This document shows positions 1 through 9,309 of a DNA stretch of 36,691 nt, piece by piece. The notes below the pieces were generated by a model. The model saw only the letters and a program-made list of their open reading frames with translations. It searched no databases and was not told the origin of the DNA. The translations under genes were made by a program, and so were the position numbers. This DNA comes from a bacterium (GTDB lineage Bacteria > Bdellovibrionota_B > Oligoflexia > Oligoflexales > RGVZ01): positions 1-36,691 of the forward strand of contig RGVZ01000025.1 in the NCBI GenBank assembly GCA_010029825.1. Direction: 5' to 3'. The first letter of the stretch is position 1, and every line of letters starts with the position of its first letter.

Positions 1-30
1 AATCATTATTTGCTGAAAAATCCGGCGAAT

Positions 31-57
31 AAAAAACCACCGGGAAAGGTCCCGCGG
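31..57 (-). terminator. Intrinsic terminator of the FN3-like lipoprotein gene
   Basis: Read on the minus strand, a GC-rich hairpin (CGGGA, 4-nt loop, TCCCG, extendable by outer CC/GG pairs) is followed after GTGG by a run of six T. It lies about 70 nt past the TAG stop of the lipoprotein gene at 128. This is the expected form of a factor-independent terminator. Confidence 0.7.
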
Positions 58-127
58 CTCGAACTTCTGGCCGCATGATCGACAATGGGTGGGGGCAGTT
101 TACAGCTCTTTGACTAACCCGCGCGCG

Positions 128-2425
128 CTAAGGGATCTCAACCAGGTACGGACTCAACGAGAATGTCGCGGCACTGCCCAGGTTTTCCGCCATCCACTTC
201 AATGTCATGACGCCGGTTCTGCTGCCCGCAGCTACACCCAGGCGCGCGGCGCCTGAAAGAGATCCAGCGATGACGACGCGTCCAAGCCCGTTGTTCGAGG
301 ATGGTACGAGGGCGGCCAGAGCGGTGGTCCCGGCCGAGCCCGCGACAGGTTTCCACTTTGTGGGAATAGACGATTCGCAGTCATACACTGTCGTGGCATC
401 CGGTGGGCTGCCGCAGGTATAGACGGTGTTCGAGTCGGTCGGGTCCGCGATGGCGACCAGGATCTCGCTGTTCACGGAAATCGCGCCGAGAGCCTTGGTC
501 GTGGTAGCCCTTCTGATGACGGGATAAGAACTCCAGATTCCGGAGTCATAAGATATGACACGGATTTTCTGTTGTGGAGTCTCAGTCGGGGTGATGCAGG
601 AGACGAGCGCGTGGAAATTTTCCGGACTGGCTCCAACGTCTGTGGCAAGGTCCAGTAAATACAGATTGCCGACACACCACTTTGATGAATCGCCCGGGAT
701 CAGGGACAAGTCCTGGACGGCGGCCAGATTGCTGCCATTTCCTGGTGCCGTGGAGCGAGTGATGGTCGTCTTGCGGACGGTTGACGTCGCGGTGTCTGCG
801 GCTGCGAACTGGATGCCATTTTGGGCTGTTACCGTGCGAGCGGGGGATGTAGTCCACGCCGACGTTGTGGATGTGGCGTTTGCCGCCCAGTTACCTGAAT
901 TTGAAGTCAAGTCCCGGATCGTGGTTCCGGACGCATAGGCGATTTTGGCTTTCACTGTATCGCTGAAATCGGCGGTGCTGCCCGGGTCCTGGTTGGTCCA
1001 GGTTGCCACCCGGTAACCTGTGGTTGCGTCGGGATCACTCGCGTTGCCGGCCGCGTCGCGGACCACCATGCAAATGGACATGGTGGTTTCGTAGGCCGGG
1101 CCCTGGATGTTGTCGGATATCGGGATGGAGGACGACATCCAATCCGACCATGTGCCCCTGCCGGTGCAATCTGTCCCAGTAATCACTTTGTATTTGAATT
1201 GGTGGATGTTGGGTTGGGATCTCGCGTTTGTCGATATGGCCACGTCCAGTTTCCCGTAATGAACCGACAGGCCGTCGGGATTGTTGTGCAGGCTGACGAG
1301 TGGTTTGGTCAGGTCAACGTCAAAAGGCTGTGTGGCTTGATACCAGCTTGATTCAAGCAGGACAGAATTGACGGCTTTCACCGAGATGTAGTGAGCGCCT
1401 TCCGGCAAAGTCAGCGTCGCCTGCGTTCCCGTGGCCGGTGTTACACCGATGATGTCGCTGCCTCCTGCCTGGGATCCGACCTTGTATTGGTAGGTGACCG
1501 CGGTTTTCTCGGTCACGGCAGGCCAGCTTACCGTGATCCCGGTGGTCGCGTTTGTTGGGCCGACAGGACTCCACGTGACGCTGGTGGGAGCCGGCGGCGC
1601 CGTTTCGTCCACTGATATGGCGTTGGCCAGGTGAGTCGCTGTACTGTTTCCGGCGTTGTCGACCACGACGACTGTGAAATAGAAATCCCCGTCATCGGGC
1701 AGTGCGATATTCGCCTGATAATCTGCGACTCCGTACGCATGCTCGTAGACGTCGTTCCCGCCAGGAGTCGTGCCGACGAGAACTTTGTGCGCCTTGGTCA
1801 TTGAGGGAGACGCCTTGTTCGTTGGAGTCTGGTCTTCCGCGGGAATCCACCGGATGCTGACGTTGCGGGATGCCTTGATCGTCGCGGGCGGGACCGGGTC
1901 GGTCATCCGCACACTGGTCGCTGCTTTCGGGGGCGTGATGTCGTGCAGCCACTGGAAGTAGACCGGGTTTGAGTCCTCAGATCCGCTCGGGGTAAACGCC
2001 TTGACGCACAGGATCGCCTCGCCGTCTACGAGGGCAGAGGTGTCGACGGCAAATTCGGCTGCCGTAGTCATGGCGCTCCAATTGCGCTCGCGGATGCACT
2101 CGAGCTTGTCCGCATTGGCGGCCTTGTATTTGAAAGTCGAGTCTCCGTTGCGCCGCGTCACCTTCACAGGGATGCTGGTTGCGTTGGAGTAATCCGTGGG
2201 CCCGCCCTCGATCTTTTCAATCAGGTAACTGCTCTTGGTCGAGGATCCGTCCGGGTTGGTAAACTTCACTTCGACAGCGGGCGTGCTGGTTCCCTTGTTT
2301 TCGGGCGCGGCGCCGCCGCCGCAACCTGTTGTTATGGAAGTCGCGATCGCGAACGCGGACAACACGGCGCGGGAGCCGCCAAAGCGGCGGCCAAGGGGCT
2401 TGCTGAGGTCGAACACGCTGCGCAC
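128..2425 (-). CDS. Large cell-surface lipoprotein with Ig/FN3-like repeats
   Basis: The 765-aa product has an N-terminal basic/hydrophobic segment ending in an ITTGC lipobox with Cys35. The lipobox is atypical (Thr at -3). A Gly-rich tether follows, then Thr/Ser-rich beta-sandwich repeats. Segments around residues 150-275, 275-375 and 380-480 carry the proline-rich 'D-x-T-P/K-P' junctions and late Tyr-x-(Y/V)-x-V strands of bacterial Ig-like/FN3 modules. The last ~270 residues have no fold I recognise; short beta-strand phrases and paired Cys suggest an extracytoplasmic beta domain. The start is GTG, with GGAAGG 8 nt upstream. A terminator follows the gene, and the lipocalin gene diverges from it. 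It is probably exported to the envelope or surface; its function (adhesion, scaffold) is unknown. Confidence 0.8.
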   Translation of the reverse strand: MRSVFDLSKPLGRRFGGSRAVLSAFAIATSITTGCGGGAAPENKGTSTPAVEVKFTNPDGSSTKSSYLIEKIEGGPTDYSNATSIPVKVTRRNGDSTFKYKAANADKLECIRERNWSAMTTAAEFAVDTSALVDGEAILCVKAFTPSGSEDSNPVYFQWLHDITPPKAATSVRMTDPVPPATIKASRNVSIRWIPAEDQTPTNKASPSMTKAHKVLVGTTPGGNDVYEHAYGVADYQANIALPDDGDFYFTVVVVDNAGNSTATHLANAISVDETAPPAPTSVTWSPVGPTNATTGITVSWPAVTEKTAVTYQYKVGSQAGGSDIIGVTPATGTQATLTLPEGAHYISVKAVNSVLLESSWYQATQPFDVDLTKPLVSLHNNPDGLSVHYGKLDVAISTNARSQPNIHQFKYKVITGTDCTGRGTWSDWMSSSIPISDNIQGPAYETTMSICMVVRDAAGNASDPDATTGYRVATWTNQDPGSTADFSDTVKAKIAYASGTTIRDLTSNSGNWAANATSTTSAWTTSPARTVTAQNGIQFAAADTATSTVRKTTITRSTAPGNGSNLAAVQDLSLIPGDSSKWCVGNLYLLDLATDVGASPENFHALVSCITPTETPQQKIRVISYDSGIWSSYPVIRRATTTKALGAISVNSEILVAIADPTDSNTVYTCGSPPDATTVYDCESSIPTKWKPVAGSAGTTALAALVPSSNNGLGRVVIAGSLSGAARLGVAAGSRTGVMTLKWMAENLGSAATFSLSPYLVEIP

Positions 2426-2600
2426 GCCTGCAACCTTCCACGGGACCCATTCCCGTTCATTTAGGATCGGCTAAATATCCGATAAGTTTAGTTTTTCGGG
2501 CGGATCTTGAGCGCGTGGCCGGAGGCGGGGCAGGAGATATTGGACATTTTCTCTAAATTGCTGAAATAATTAACAATTAGAGGATTCGAAGGAGGTCCGC

Positions 2601-3152
2601 ATGGCAGGAGCAAGAACTGTTTTCAAGGCCCTTGTGGGCTCCATGATCGGATTGGCCGCGTTCTTCTGCGTGGGGTGCGAGACCACCAGCAAACTGCCCC
2701 CGCTGAAACTGGTCAACAAGGTCGATATCCCGCGATTCATGGGTACCTGGTACGTCATCGCCAACATTCCGACGTTCATCGAGGAAGGCGCCCATAACGC
2801 CACAGAGAGCTATGAACTGGACAAGGATGGCAACATCGAAATCACGTTCCGTTACAACAAGGACTCGTTCGACGGTCCGGTGAAGGAATACCATCCAAAA
2901 GGTTTTATTTACGACCGGAACTCAAACGCAGAGTGGCGGGTGCGGTTCCTTTGGCCATTTCTGGCTGACTACCTGGTGATTGACCTGGCCGATGATTACT
3001 CATTCACGGTCATCGGGGTTCCATCGCGGAAATATCTCTGGATCATGGCGCGTTCGAAGACGATGGACGAGAAAGCGTACGCGAACGTCGTCGACCGGAT
3101 CGCGGCGCAAGGTTATGACATCAGCAAGATCCAGAAGGTGCCCCAGCGGTAA
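2601..3152 (+). CDS. blc: Lipocalin family lipoprotein (Blc-like)
   Basis: A 183-aa protein matching bacterial outer-membrane lipocalins in length and motifs. The first conserved region appears as GTWYVIANIP (the G-x-W-Y signature), and the late strand PSRKYLWIMARSK corresponds to the Blc 'R-x-Y-L-W-I-L-S-R' block. The N-terminus is a lipoprotein signal with FFCVGC, the acceptor Cys being Cys26. Blc proteins bind lysophospholipid or fatty acid and sit in the outer membrane. A perfect AAGGAGGT lies just upstream of the ATG, so the start is secure and translation is probably strong. The gene ends 1 bp from the stop of the convergent small secreted protein, with no terminator between them. Confidence 0.9.
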   Translation: MAGARTVFKALVGSMIGLAAFFCVGCETTSKLPPLKLVNKVDIPRFMGTWYVIANIPTFIEEGAHNATESYELDKDGNIEITFRYNKDSFDGPVKEYHPKGFIYDRNSNAEWRVRFLWPFLADYLVIDLADDYSFTVIGVPSRKYLWIMARSKTMDEKAYANVVDRIAAQGYDISKIQKVPQR

Positions 3153-3153
3153 C

Positions 3154-3492
3154 TCAACGGGACGGGATCTCTGCCGCCGCGGCTGATCCCGAGAGTTCAT
3201 CGCGGAAGTTTGACCTGAGTTTCAGCAGGTTCTGCAGATCCTGGGATTTGCGCCCTTGCAGGAAGAATCCCTCCGGGGCTTTCATGCGTCCGTCGATGTT
3301 CGCCTCGCTGAAATCGATCCTGGTCGATGACCTGACCACATACGAAGAGTCCTGATCCGTCGCAGGGCCCGGATCCCTGGTCGTCTTGCCCGTCGGGGCT
3401 TTTCCATTGGCGAGCGCTGCCTTCGTCATCGCAAACGTCAACGTCAACACCAATGTCGATATGATCGTCCCGATTCTTGTCGTGATTCTCAT
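3154..3492 (-). CDS. Small secreted protein, last gene of the TPR/beta-barrel operon
   Basis: A 112-aa protein with a clear Sec signal peptide (hydrophobic to ALA, cleavage near residue 28) and a short mature domain. The segment TRIDFSEANIDGRMKAPEGF followed by a K-L-R-x-x-F block resembles a short conserved module that I associate from memory with proteins encoded beside AglT/AgmX-type TPR genes in delta-proteobacteria. That link is weak and I assign no function. The start ATG overlaps the stop of the upstream TPR lipoprotein gene (ATGA, 3489-3492) with AAGG 7 nt ahead, so the two are translationally coupled. The stop lies 1 bp from the lipocalin stop on the other strand. Confidence 0.75.
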   Translation of the reverse strand: MRITTRIGTIISTLVLTLTFAMTKAALANGKAPTGKTTRDPGPATDQDSSYVVRSSTRIDFSEANIDGRMKAPEGFFLQGRKSQDLQNLLKLRSNFRDELSGSAAAAEIPSR

Positions 3493-4595
3493 TGCAGTGC
3501 CTTTTCAAGATCGCGAACTTCGTTTGATTCCGGATCGGGATGGGAGGCCGTGGCTGGTTCCGTGGTTTTCGCGTCCTGGACCAGATCGTCCGGAAGTTCA
3601 TTGTTATCCGGCTTTGTCCCGTTGGTCGCGGGCTTGATCTTGGCCGCCAGTTTCAAGATGTCGGAGTCACTGACCTTGTTCCCTTCAGCGACTTGTTGGC
3701 GCTGGATGTCCTCGAGCATCGCGGCGACTTGCTCGCTCTCCTCGCTCCTGCCTTTGTTCATGGCCTGAAACTGCTTGAGGTGCTTGCGCGCGTTTTCCAA
3801 CTGTCCAGCCGAACGCTCCACCGAGGCGAGGTTGAACAAGACCAGCTCACTCGCCGGGTTCCGCGCGTGGGCGGCGTTGAGCGCCTCAAGTGCCTCCTTG
3901 GTCTTGCCACGGCGTGCCTGGACCATCGCCATGTGCACACGCGCGTCGTCATGTTTTGGCATGACGGCGAGGACGCGCTCGAATTGGACGCCTGCCTGGT
4001 TGTACTGGCGATGCTTCAGGTACAAAGCGCCCAGGTTCATCCGCGTCGCGATATCGTTCGGATTCAGTTCCAGAGCACGCCTGAAAGCCTCCGCGGCCAG
4101 CAGGTTCTTGCCACGCGCGAGGCGCAGTTGCCCGACCAGGTTCAACACGGCGGAATCCTTGCTCTGTATTCCGCCCAGCGCGTTCAGGAAAACCTCGGCC
4201 AAGTCCTGCTGGTTGCGCTTGAGCGCGACCATGGCGAGGATTTTTCGCGCTTCAGGGTTTTTTGTGTCGGCGCGCAAGGCCCTCTTCGCGTACGTCTCGG
4301 CGTCGGCAGGGTTTCCTGACACGAGGGCGAGGCGGGCGAGGTCAATCAGCGCCTCGCCATCGAGCGGGTTTGACTTGACGCGTTCGGTCAAGGCCACCTT
4401 GGCGTCCTTGACACCGCGGTCCTGCGCGAGTTCCGGTGCCGCGGTGCGCATGTCGGATGTGGTCACAAAAACCACTTCATTGCGCGTCTGGTCCACGGCG
4501 GCAACCGGCGCCAGCGTCTTGCAACCGGTCGCCAGAACGGAGGCGAGGCCGATGAGAGTTGTCGCCTTCACGATTTGGACAAGTGAGTTATTCAT
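3489..4595 (-). CDS. TPR-repeat lipoprotein (AglT/GltE-like in architecture)
   Basis: A 368-aa protein starting at the ATG that has GGAGG 9 nt upstream; a TTG 24 nt earlier is less likely. The signal peptide ends at LATGC with lipid-acceptor Cys25. Residues ~70-310 hold about six tandem tetratricopeptide repeats (for example the A-E-A-F-R-R-A-L-E-L-N-P-N-D unit). The acidic, Pro/Thr-rich tail looks disordered. TPR lipoproteins of this size act as periplasmic scaffolds; in Myxococcus the gliding proteins AglT/GltE have this form. It starts 21 nt after the stop of the 1068-aa TPR gene and overlaps the following small gene by 4 nt. A role in an envelope complex is inferred from context. Confidence 0.85.
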   Translation of the reverse strand: MNNSLVQIVKATTLIGLASVLATGCKTLAPVAAVDQTRNEVVFVTTSDMRTAAPELAQDRGVKDAKVALTERVKSNPLDGEALIDLARLALVSGNPADAETYAKRALRADTKNPEARKILAMVALKRNQQDLAEVFLNALGGIQSKDSAVLNLVGQLRLARGKNLLAAEAFRRALELNPNDIATRMNLGALYLKHRQYNQAGVQFERVLAVMPKHDDARVHMAMVQARRGKTKEALEALNAAHARNPASELVLFNLASVERSAGQLENARKHLKQFQAMNKGRSEESEQVAAMLEDIQRQQVAEGNKVSDSDILKLAAKIKPATNGTKPDNNELPDDLVQDAKTTEPATASHPDPESNEVRDLEKALQ

Positions 4596-4615
4596 TTTTC
4601 TGTTCCTCCAATCAT

Positions 4616-7600
4616 TCAATCGATAAGTTCGCGCGTCGACCTGTTCAACGCGAACTTCTGGCTGACGTACTGGGGAGCAAGTACCATCATGGCCACGGAC
4701 GAATCCTTGCGACCGGACAACTCAGCCATCTTGCTCTCGACTTTTTCTGTCCAGTCACTGAACGTTTCGACTTCCGAAGAACGCTTTTGGGCGACTTCGA
4801 AGAACTTGCCGGCCTCTTCGCGCAGAGGGAACGCGAGCTTGTCCATCTTTGACCGGAAGGTCAGCGCTTGCTTTTGGTCAAGATCAGCCGGCGGCTGCGC
4901 GCTGAAAAGTTTCTCGGCAAAATCCTCATGCATTTCGCCGAGGCGATACAGCGAGGCCACCGTAAATTCGGGGCTGCCGATGGCGATCACGGATTCGTAA
5001 CCAGCGGCCGCGCGCTCGAGGATTCCTTGCTTTGCCTGGATCTGGCTCTCGACGGATCGTCCTGTCACGATCTTCGTGGCCATGAAGTGCTGGAACCCGG
5101 TTTCAACCTGCGCGAAAAGGGTAGCGGCCAGTTCCTGGCGTGCCTGGATGGCCGGCGGCGCGTCCTTCTTCGCGAGACTGACCCGCAGGCGGTCCAGTTC
5201 GTACCTGCCAGACGCTTCTTTCAAATTGATCGCGAGGATCTTCGCCTTCCGCACCATCGCCAGCGCTTGCGTATCGGGATCAATGCCCTTCATGCCGGCG
5301 AGGGCGGCCAGCGTGGTCGCGGCCTCCATGTACTTTTCCCGACGTTCCTGGACGGATGCCAGTTCCATCGTGGCCTCGCGTGCGATCTCGTTGGCGGAGT
5401 GCATCCTGCGGATCTCCGTCAGCAACGACTCAGCGATATCCAGGCGGCCAATGGCCTTTTGCAGGATGGCCGCGTTGTACAACGCGGTCGCGCTACGCTT
5501 GTCGGACGGGAACTTGTTGCCAAGATCCGCGTACCACCTGGCCGCGGCAGCGAGATCGGCAAGTGCCTCATACCCGTCACCAAGGCGCGCCATGGCATCA
5601 GGGCGCAGTGTCGACTTTGGATAGGCCTCAATCAGTTTCTTCGCGGTTTCCATGGAGTCTTCCAGGAGAGACGCCTTCTCCTGGTTCAATGACGCGTTGA
5701 ACAACGCGCGATCCGCGCTCTGGTCGGCTGGAAATTCCTTCTGGAACGACAGGAAGTCCGTGGCTGCCTTCGCGTATTCGCCTGATTTCTCAAAGGTCGA
5801 TCCGCGGTTGAAGAGCGCCTGGGAATACAGGCTGTTGCGTGTTGCCTGGATGTTGGCGTCGGACTTGAATTCCGGGATACCGTCGATGCGCTTGGCCCAC
5901 GCGATTACATCCGTCCAGCGCCCCTTCTCGAAGTGGAACGCGATGATGATCTTGGCCGAGGCCTTGCCCTGCTGGGTTGCCGGAATCGTCTTTACGATTT
6001 CCTCGAAACATTTCAGGGACTCACCATAGTGCCCATGGTCAAAATAGATCTGGGCGACGCTGAAACGCATGGGGAAACCTTCGGCGTCACCAGGCAACAG
6101 GCGTGAATAGTCATCCATGTACTTGATGAGCGTGAGCTTCTCGCGCGGGATCTCAATTTCCCGGGTCGCCTTCCCGGCGGGTGGCAGCGCGTCGAACTTC
6201 TTGTCCTCGACCAGCTTGTTCATCGCCGCGACGGCGTTCAGAGCCGCGGCCCGCTTGAACTTTCCGTCTTTCGGGCGGCTGTTTGCGACGATCGAGTAGT
6301 TGGTGGCGGAGGACTCGAGGCGATTCTGGTCGAACTGGATCTCCGCGAGATAAAAGCGAATTTCGTACGCGGCATCTGATTGCGGGAAATTCTGCAGGTA
6401 CGCCTCATAGATGCTGGCTGCCAACGCAACGAGAGCGGGGTTTTTCGATTTCTGGCCGCGGCTGTGGTACAAGGTGCCCCACCGGTGCAACAACTTCCCG
6501 GTCTTGATGGTCGCGTTTTTCACGAGGTTCTCGTTGCCAGCGTTCGCGGCCGTCCATTTTGAGGTGCCGGTGAACAGCCCGGGCATCGCGCGAAGCTTTG
6601 CTGTTGCTTCGGCCTCGCGGCCGGACGTGTCGTAAAGATCGACAAGTGTCGCGTAGATCTCCGGGGTCGATGGGCGCGAGGGGGCTTCGCGAACGAGGCG
6701 TTCGTAAACCTCGATGGACTTCGCCTGCTTGCCTTGCTCGGCGTAGATTCCGCCGAGGCGCTCAAGCATCGCGTAGAAGGCGCCTTCCTCACCGATGGTC
6801 CGGAAATATTTCCATGCCCCGTCAACGTCCTCGGTCTCGGCCCAGACCATGACGAGGTCCTTCAAGGATTCCTTGCGCAGGTCAAGGTTGCCCTTGCGTG
6901 CCGGGGACGTCGCCAGCTTGATGACAAGTTTGAATGCGGTGATGGATTTCTTGTAGTAGTCGTCAGACTGCTGCGGATCAACCGTCGCCGAGTTGTAGTA
7001 AGCCCACCCCAGTTTGTAGACGGCATAAGGATATGCCGGATGATCCTTGTACTGCATACAGCCTTTGTAGCTCTGCATGGCCTTCGTCATGTTGTTCTTG
7101 TCGAAATACAATTCCCCGAGCGCAAGCTGCGCGTCCGGGACAAACTGGGACTTCGGCCATGACTTGATGAGCTGGTTGAAGTACGACTCCGCGTTGTCGT
7201 CACCAAGTCGACCAAGCGCCTTGGCGAGGGCAAAAAGTGCGGAGTCCGTGCGCGGGTGGCGCGGATACTCGGAGACAAGGCGCCGGAATGCCATGGCCGC
7301 CTTGGTCAATTCCGCGTGGGCAATCTTGTAAGTCAGTTTGGGCTCCGGTCCGCGGGTTTTTTCCGGTTTCGCTTGCCAGTCGGCGTAGGCGCGGGCGAAT
7401 GCCTCTGCCTCGAGGTCGCGGATATAGTCGTGGCGTTCAACGTAGAGTTCGCCGAGGCGCAAGATCAGCTCAAAATTCCTTCCGGACTTGTCCTTGCGGT
7501 CGCCCAGAAGTTTCTTGATGGAGGCAATTGTCTTTACCCGGATCTCGTCGGCCTTGCGCAAGTCGACCCGGCTGGATCCGCCACGATCGTTGCTGAAGTA

Positions 7601-7822
7601 ATCCGCGTAATCCTCGAGGTTTGGAGCCGCGGCCTTTCCCGGTGTTTTGCCTTTTTGCGCGGACGCCGCGGTCTGGATCACCAGGTTGCTGCTGCGAGGC
7701 GCGCGCATTCCGAGTGCCTGGGTTTGCCCCTTCGCCGCGAGGCCAGCGGCCGGACTGGTGAGCAGCGCGAGGGTTCCGGCTGCCACGACCAAAAACGGGG
7801 GGATGCTGATCCTGGTATTCAT
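4616..7822 (-). CDS. Large periplasmic TPR protein
   Basis: A 1068-aa exported protein. The chosen ATG has GAGG 8 nt upstream; a GTG seven codons earlier would place the SD inside the gene. The signal peptide runs to about residue 30 (AGLA then AKG). Almost all the rest is alpha-helical repeat: many TPR units of the YbgF/BamD-like subclass, such as G-E-L-Y-F-D-K-N-N-M-T-K-A and P-A-D-Q-S-A-D-R-A-L-F-N-A-S. A Gln/Lys-rich helical tail follows. Very long TPR proteins next to a TPR lipoprotein and a beta-barrel occur in Glt (gliding) clusters as GltD/AgnA-type subunits; the match here is by layout and composition, not proven homology. It is likely a scaffold binding several partners in the periplasm. 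Confidence 0.85.
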   Translation of the reverse strand: MNTRISIPPFLVVAAGTLALLTSPAAGLAAKGQTQALGMRAPRSSNLVIQTAASAQKGKTPGKAAAPNLEDYADYFSNDRGGSSRVDLRKADEIRVKTIASIKKLLGDRKDKSGRNFELILRLGELYVERHDYIRDLEAEAFARAYADWQAKPEKTRGPEPKLTYKIAHAELTKAAMAFRRLVSEYPRHPRTDSALFALAKALGRLGDDNAESYFNQLIKSWPKSQFVPDAQLALGELYFDKNNMTKAMQSYKGCMQYKDHPAYPYAVYKLGWAYYNSATVDPQQSDDYYKKSITAFKLVIKLATSPARKGNLDLRKESLKDLVMVWAETEDVDGAWKYFRTIGEEGAFYAMLERLGGIYAEQGKQAKSIEVYERLVREAPSRPSTPEIYATLVDLYDTSGREAEATAKLRAMPGLFTGTSKWTAANAGNENLVKNATIKTGKLLHRWGTLYHSRGQKSKNPALVALAASIYEAYLQNFPQSDAAYEIRFYLAEIQFDQNRLESSATNYSIVANSRPKDGKFKRAAALNAVAAMNKLVEDKKFDALPPAGKATREIEIPREKLTLIKYMDDYSRLLPGDAEGFPMRFSVAQIYFDHGHYGESLKCFEEIVKTIPATQQGKASAKIIIAFHFEKGRWTDVIAWAKRIDGIPEFKSDANIQATRNSLYSQALFNRGSTFEKSGEYAKAATDFLSFQKEFPADQSADRALFNASLNQEKASLLEDSMETAKKLIEAYPKSTLRPDAMARLGDGYEALADLAAAARWYADLGNKFPSDKRSATALYNAAILQKAIGRLDIAESLLTEIRRMHSANEIAREATMELASVQERREKYMEAATTLAALAGMKGIDPDTQALAMVRKAKILAINLKEASGRYELDRLRVSLAKKDAPPAIQARQELAATLFAQVETGFQHFMATKIVTGRSVESQIQAKQGILERAAAGYESVIAIGSPEFTVASLYRLGEMHEDFAEKLFSAQPPADLDQKQALTFRSKMDKLAFPLREEAGKFFEVAQKRSSEVETFSDWTEKVESKMAELSGRKDSSVAMMVLAPQYVSQKFALNRSTRELID

Positions 7823-7852
7823 GGTTCCATCCTCTAAAATCACTTCCGGTAA

Positions 7853-9295
7853 CTACTTCACGCAGGCAGCCTTGGCCGGGTCAATGTAGAACCCGACTTC
7901 GTCCCACCAGTATTCGTGCTTGTTGTCCGGTGCCCATGCGAGAACGCGCTGGCCCCATCCAGCCGGACGTTTTCCCGCCTTGGCGCGGCCGGTGAACTTT
8001 TCCGAGCTTAAATGCTCCTTGCCGAGGATCTTGTCTTTCTCGCTGGTCAGCAGCTCGACATAAAGAAAATCCGCCTGTGCCCTCAATTGATCATACTTCG
8101 TCCGGAGGTCCCCGAGTGCGAGGATGAATTTTTTTCCCGTCTCTTCGCGCAGCGCCCGGAAATGATTGCCGAGCAGCGCGGAACCCCCTTCTTTGACCTC
8201 GTTGAATTCGTCCAGCTTTCCGTCCTCGATCATCCCGATTTCGCGGGAAGTCTGGGTCAACGCGGCGCGCAAAGACGTCATCCGGTCTGAAGTCGCCGCG
8301 GTCAGCAAGATGTTTCGGGGGATACCGAGGGAATCGCCGCTGACTCCGGCGCTCAGATTCTCGAACAAGTCCCATGCGGATGCGGGGTTCAATTGCTGGC
8401 GCGCCAGAAAATTCTCAAGCTGGTCCATCGGGCCCGAGTGACGCGCGATGAATTCCTGCAGCGCGTTGTCGCTGTCGCGATAAAGGCACATCCAGTAAAG
8501 GATGATGGAGCGCAGCAACGGTGCCTCCGGATTGAACTGGTCCCGGAAAAAGGGGCTCTCCGCCCCGTGCAGGGCGCCCAGCGCGTGACCCGGGAAACCA
8601 GCCATGAAGAAAGCCCATGACTGCTCGAAGAGCGCGACCGGGAACAGCGGACCATTTCTCGAGATGGTCCGGTATACAGCGACTGCTGACTGGAATTTCT
8701 TTTGCTCGTACCAAAGCCGGCCGAGTGCCAATTTCGACATGTCCTCAAGGTCTGGTGAGGGCGATGGTTTCGCGTCGAGGATTTCCTTGAACAAGGATTC
8801 AGCGTCCGCCAGGCGCTTGCTCTTGTAGGCCATCACGCCCAGCTGGTACCTGGCCCTCAGATAGTTGCGATCGCCCTTTTTCACGGCCGCGAAGTGGGTG
8901 GCTGCTGCCTGATTTTCCCCGCGGTCAATGTCGGCGAGTCCGCTGAACCAGTTCCAGTCGCGCGTCTCTTCTGGATCGGTAACGCGTGTGGCAACTTCCT
9001 TGGCCGCGAATATCGCGCCAGGATTGCCAGCCAGGCGGTTGGCGAGGCGCAGCAATTTTCCCCGCTCAGCCTCGGAGAGTGCGGGGTTGTCGAGTGCCTT
9101 CGATATCGCCAGCAGCGGCAGCACCCGGAAGCCAGCCGATTGCGACTTCCATGCGAGCTGTGCCCAGGGATCGCGTGCCTGTTCCTTTTTTACCGTTGCC
9201 GCTCCCGCCGTCACGGGCCCCGCGAGGGCTGAGGCCAGAATCACGGCCAGGCCCGGCGAAAGGAACTTCTTCGCGATTGGATGTGCCTGGATCAT
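7853..9295 (-). CDS. Periplasmic TPR/helical-repeat protein
   Basis: A 480-aa exported protein. The ATG at the fifth codon of the longest frame is preferred because AGGAG lies 11 nt upstream, while the earlier GTG has no SD room. The signal peptide ends near residue 32 (TAGA then ATV). Residues ~50-250 form TPR-like helix pairs; the rest is helical with charged segments (for example around the S-E-K-D-K-I-L-G-K-E-H-L-S-S-E-K stretch). The C-terminus is Trp/Tyr-rich and ends near a Cys. It starts 14 nt after the beta-barrel gene and 30 nt before the large TPR gene, so it sits inside the operon. Its position next to the beta-barrel resembles GltC beside GltA/GltB, an inference only. Confidence 0.8.
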   Translation of the reverse strand: MIQAHPIAKKFLSPGLAVILASALAGPVTAGAATVKKEQARDPWAQLAWKSQSAGFRVLPLLAISKALDNPALSEAERGKLLRLANRLAGNPGAIFAAKEVATRVTDPEETRDWNWFSGLADIDRGENQAAATHFAAVKKGDRNYLRARYQLGVMAYKSKRLADAESLFKEILDAKPSPSPDLEDMSKLALGRLWYEQKKFQSAVAVYRTISRNGPLFPVALFEQSWAFFMAGFPGHALGALHGAESPFFRDQFNPEAPLLRSIILYWMCLYRDSDNALQEFIARHSGPMDQLENFLARQQLNPASAWDLFENLSAGVSGDSLGIPRNILLTAATSDRMTSLRAALTQTSREIGMIEDGKLDEFNEVKEGGSALLGNHFRALREETGKKFILALGDLRTKYDQLRAQADFLYVELLTSEKDKILGKEHLSSEKFTGRAKAGKRPAGWGQRVLAWAPDNKHEYWWDEVGFYIDPAKAACVK

Positions 9296-9309
9296 CTTCA
9301 GCGTCACTC

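Noticed and set aside
4868-5692. 274-aa and other plus-strand frames antisense to the TPR genes (also 3540-4319, 3775-4626)
   Set aside because: They mirror well-supported TPR coding on the other strand, start without SD and have Arg/Ser-rich shadow composition.
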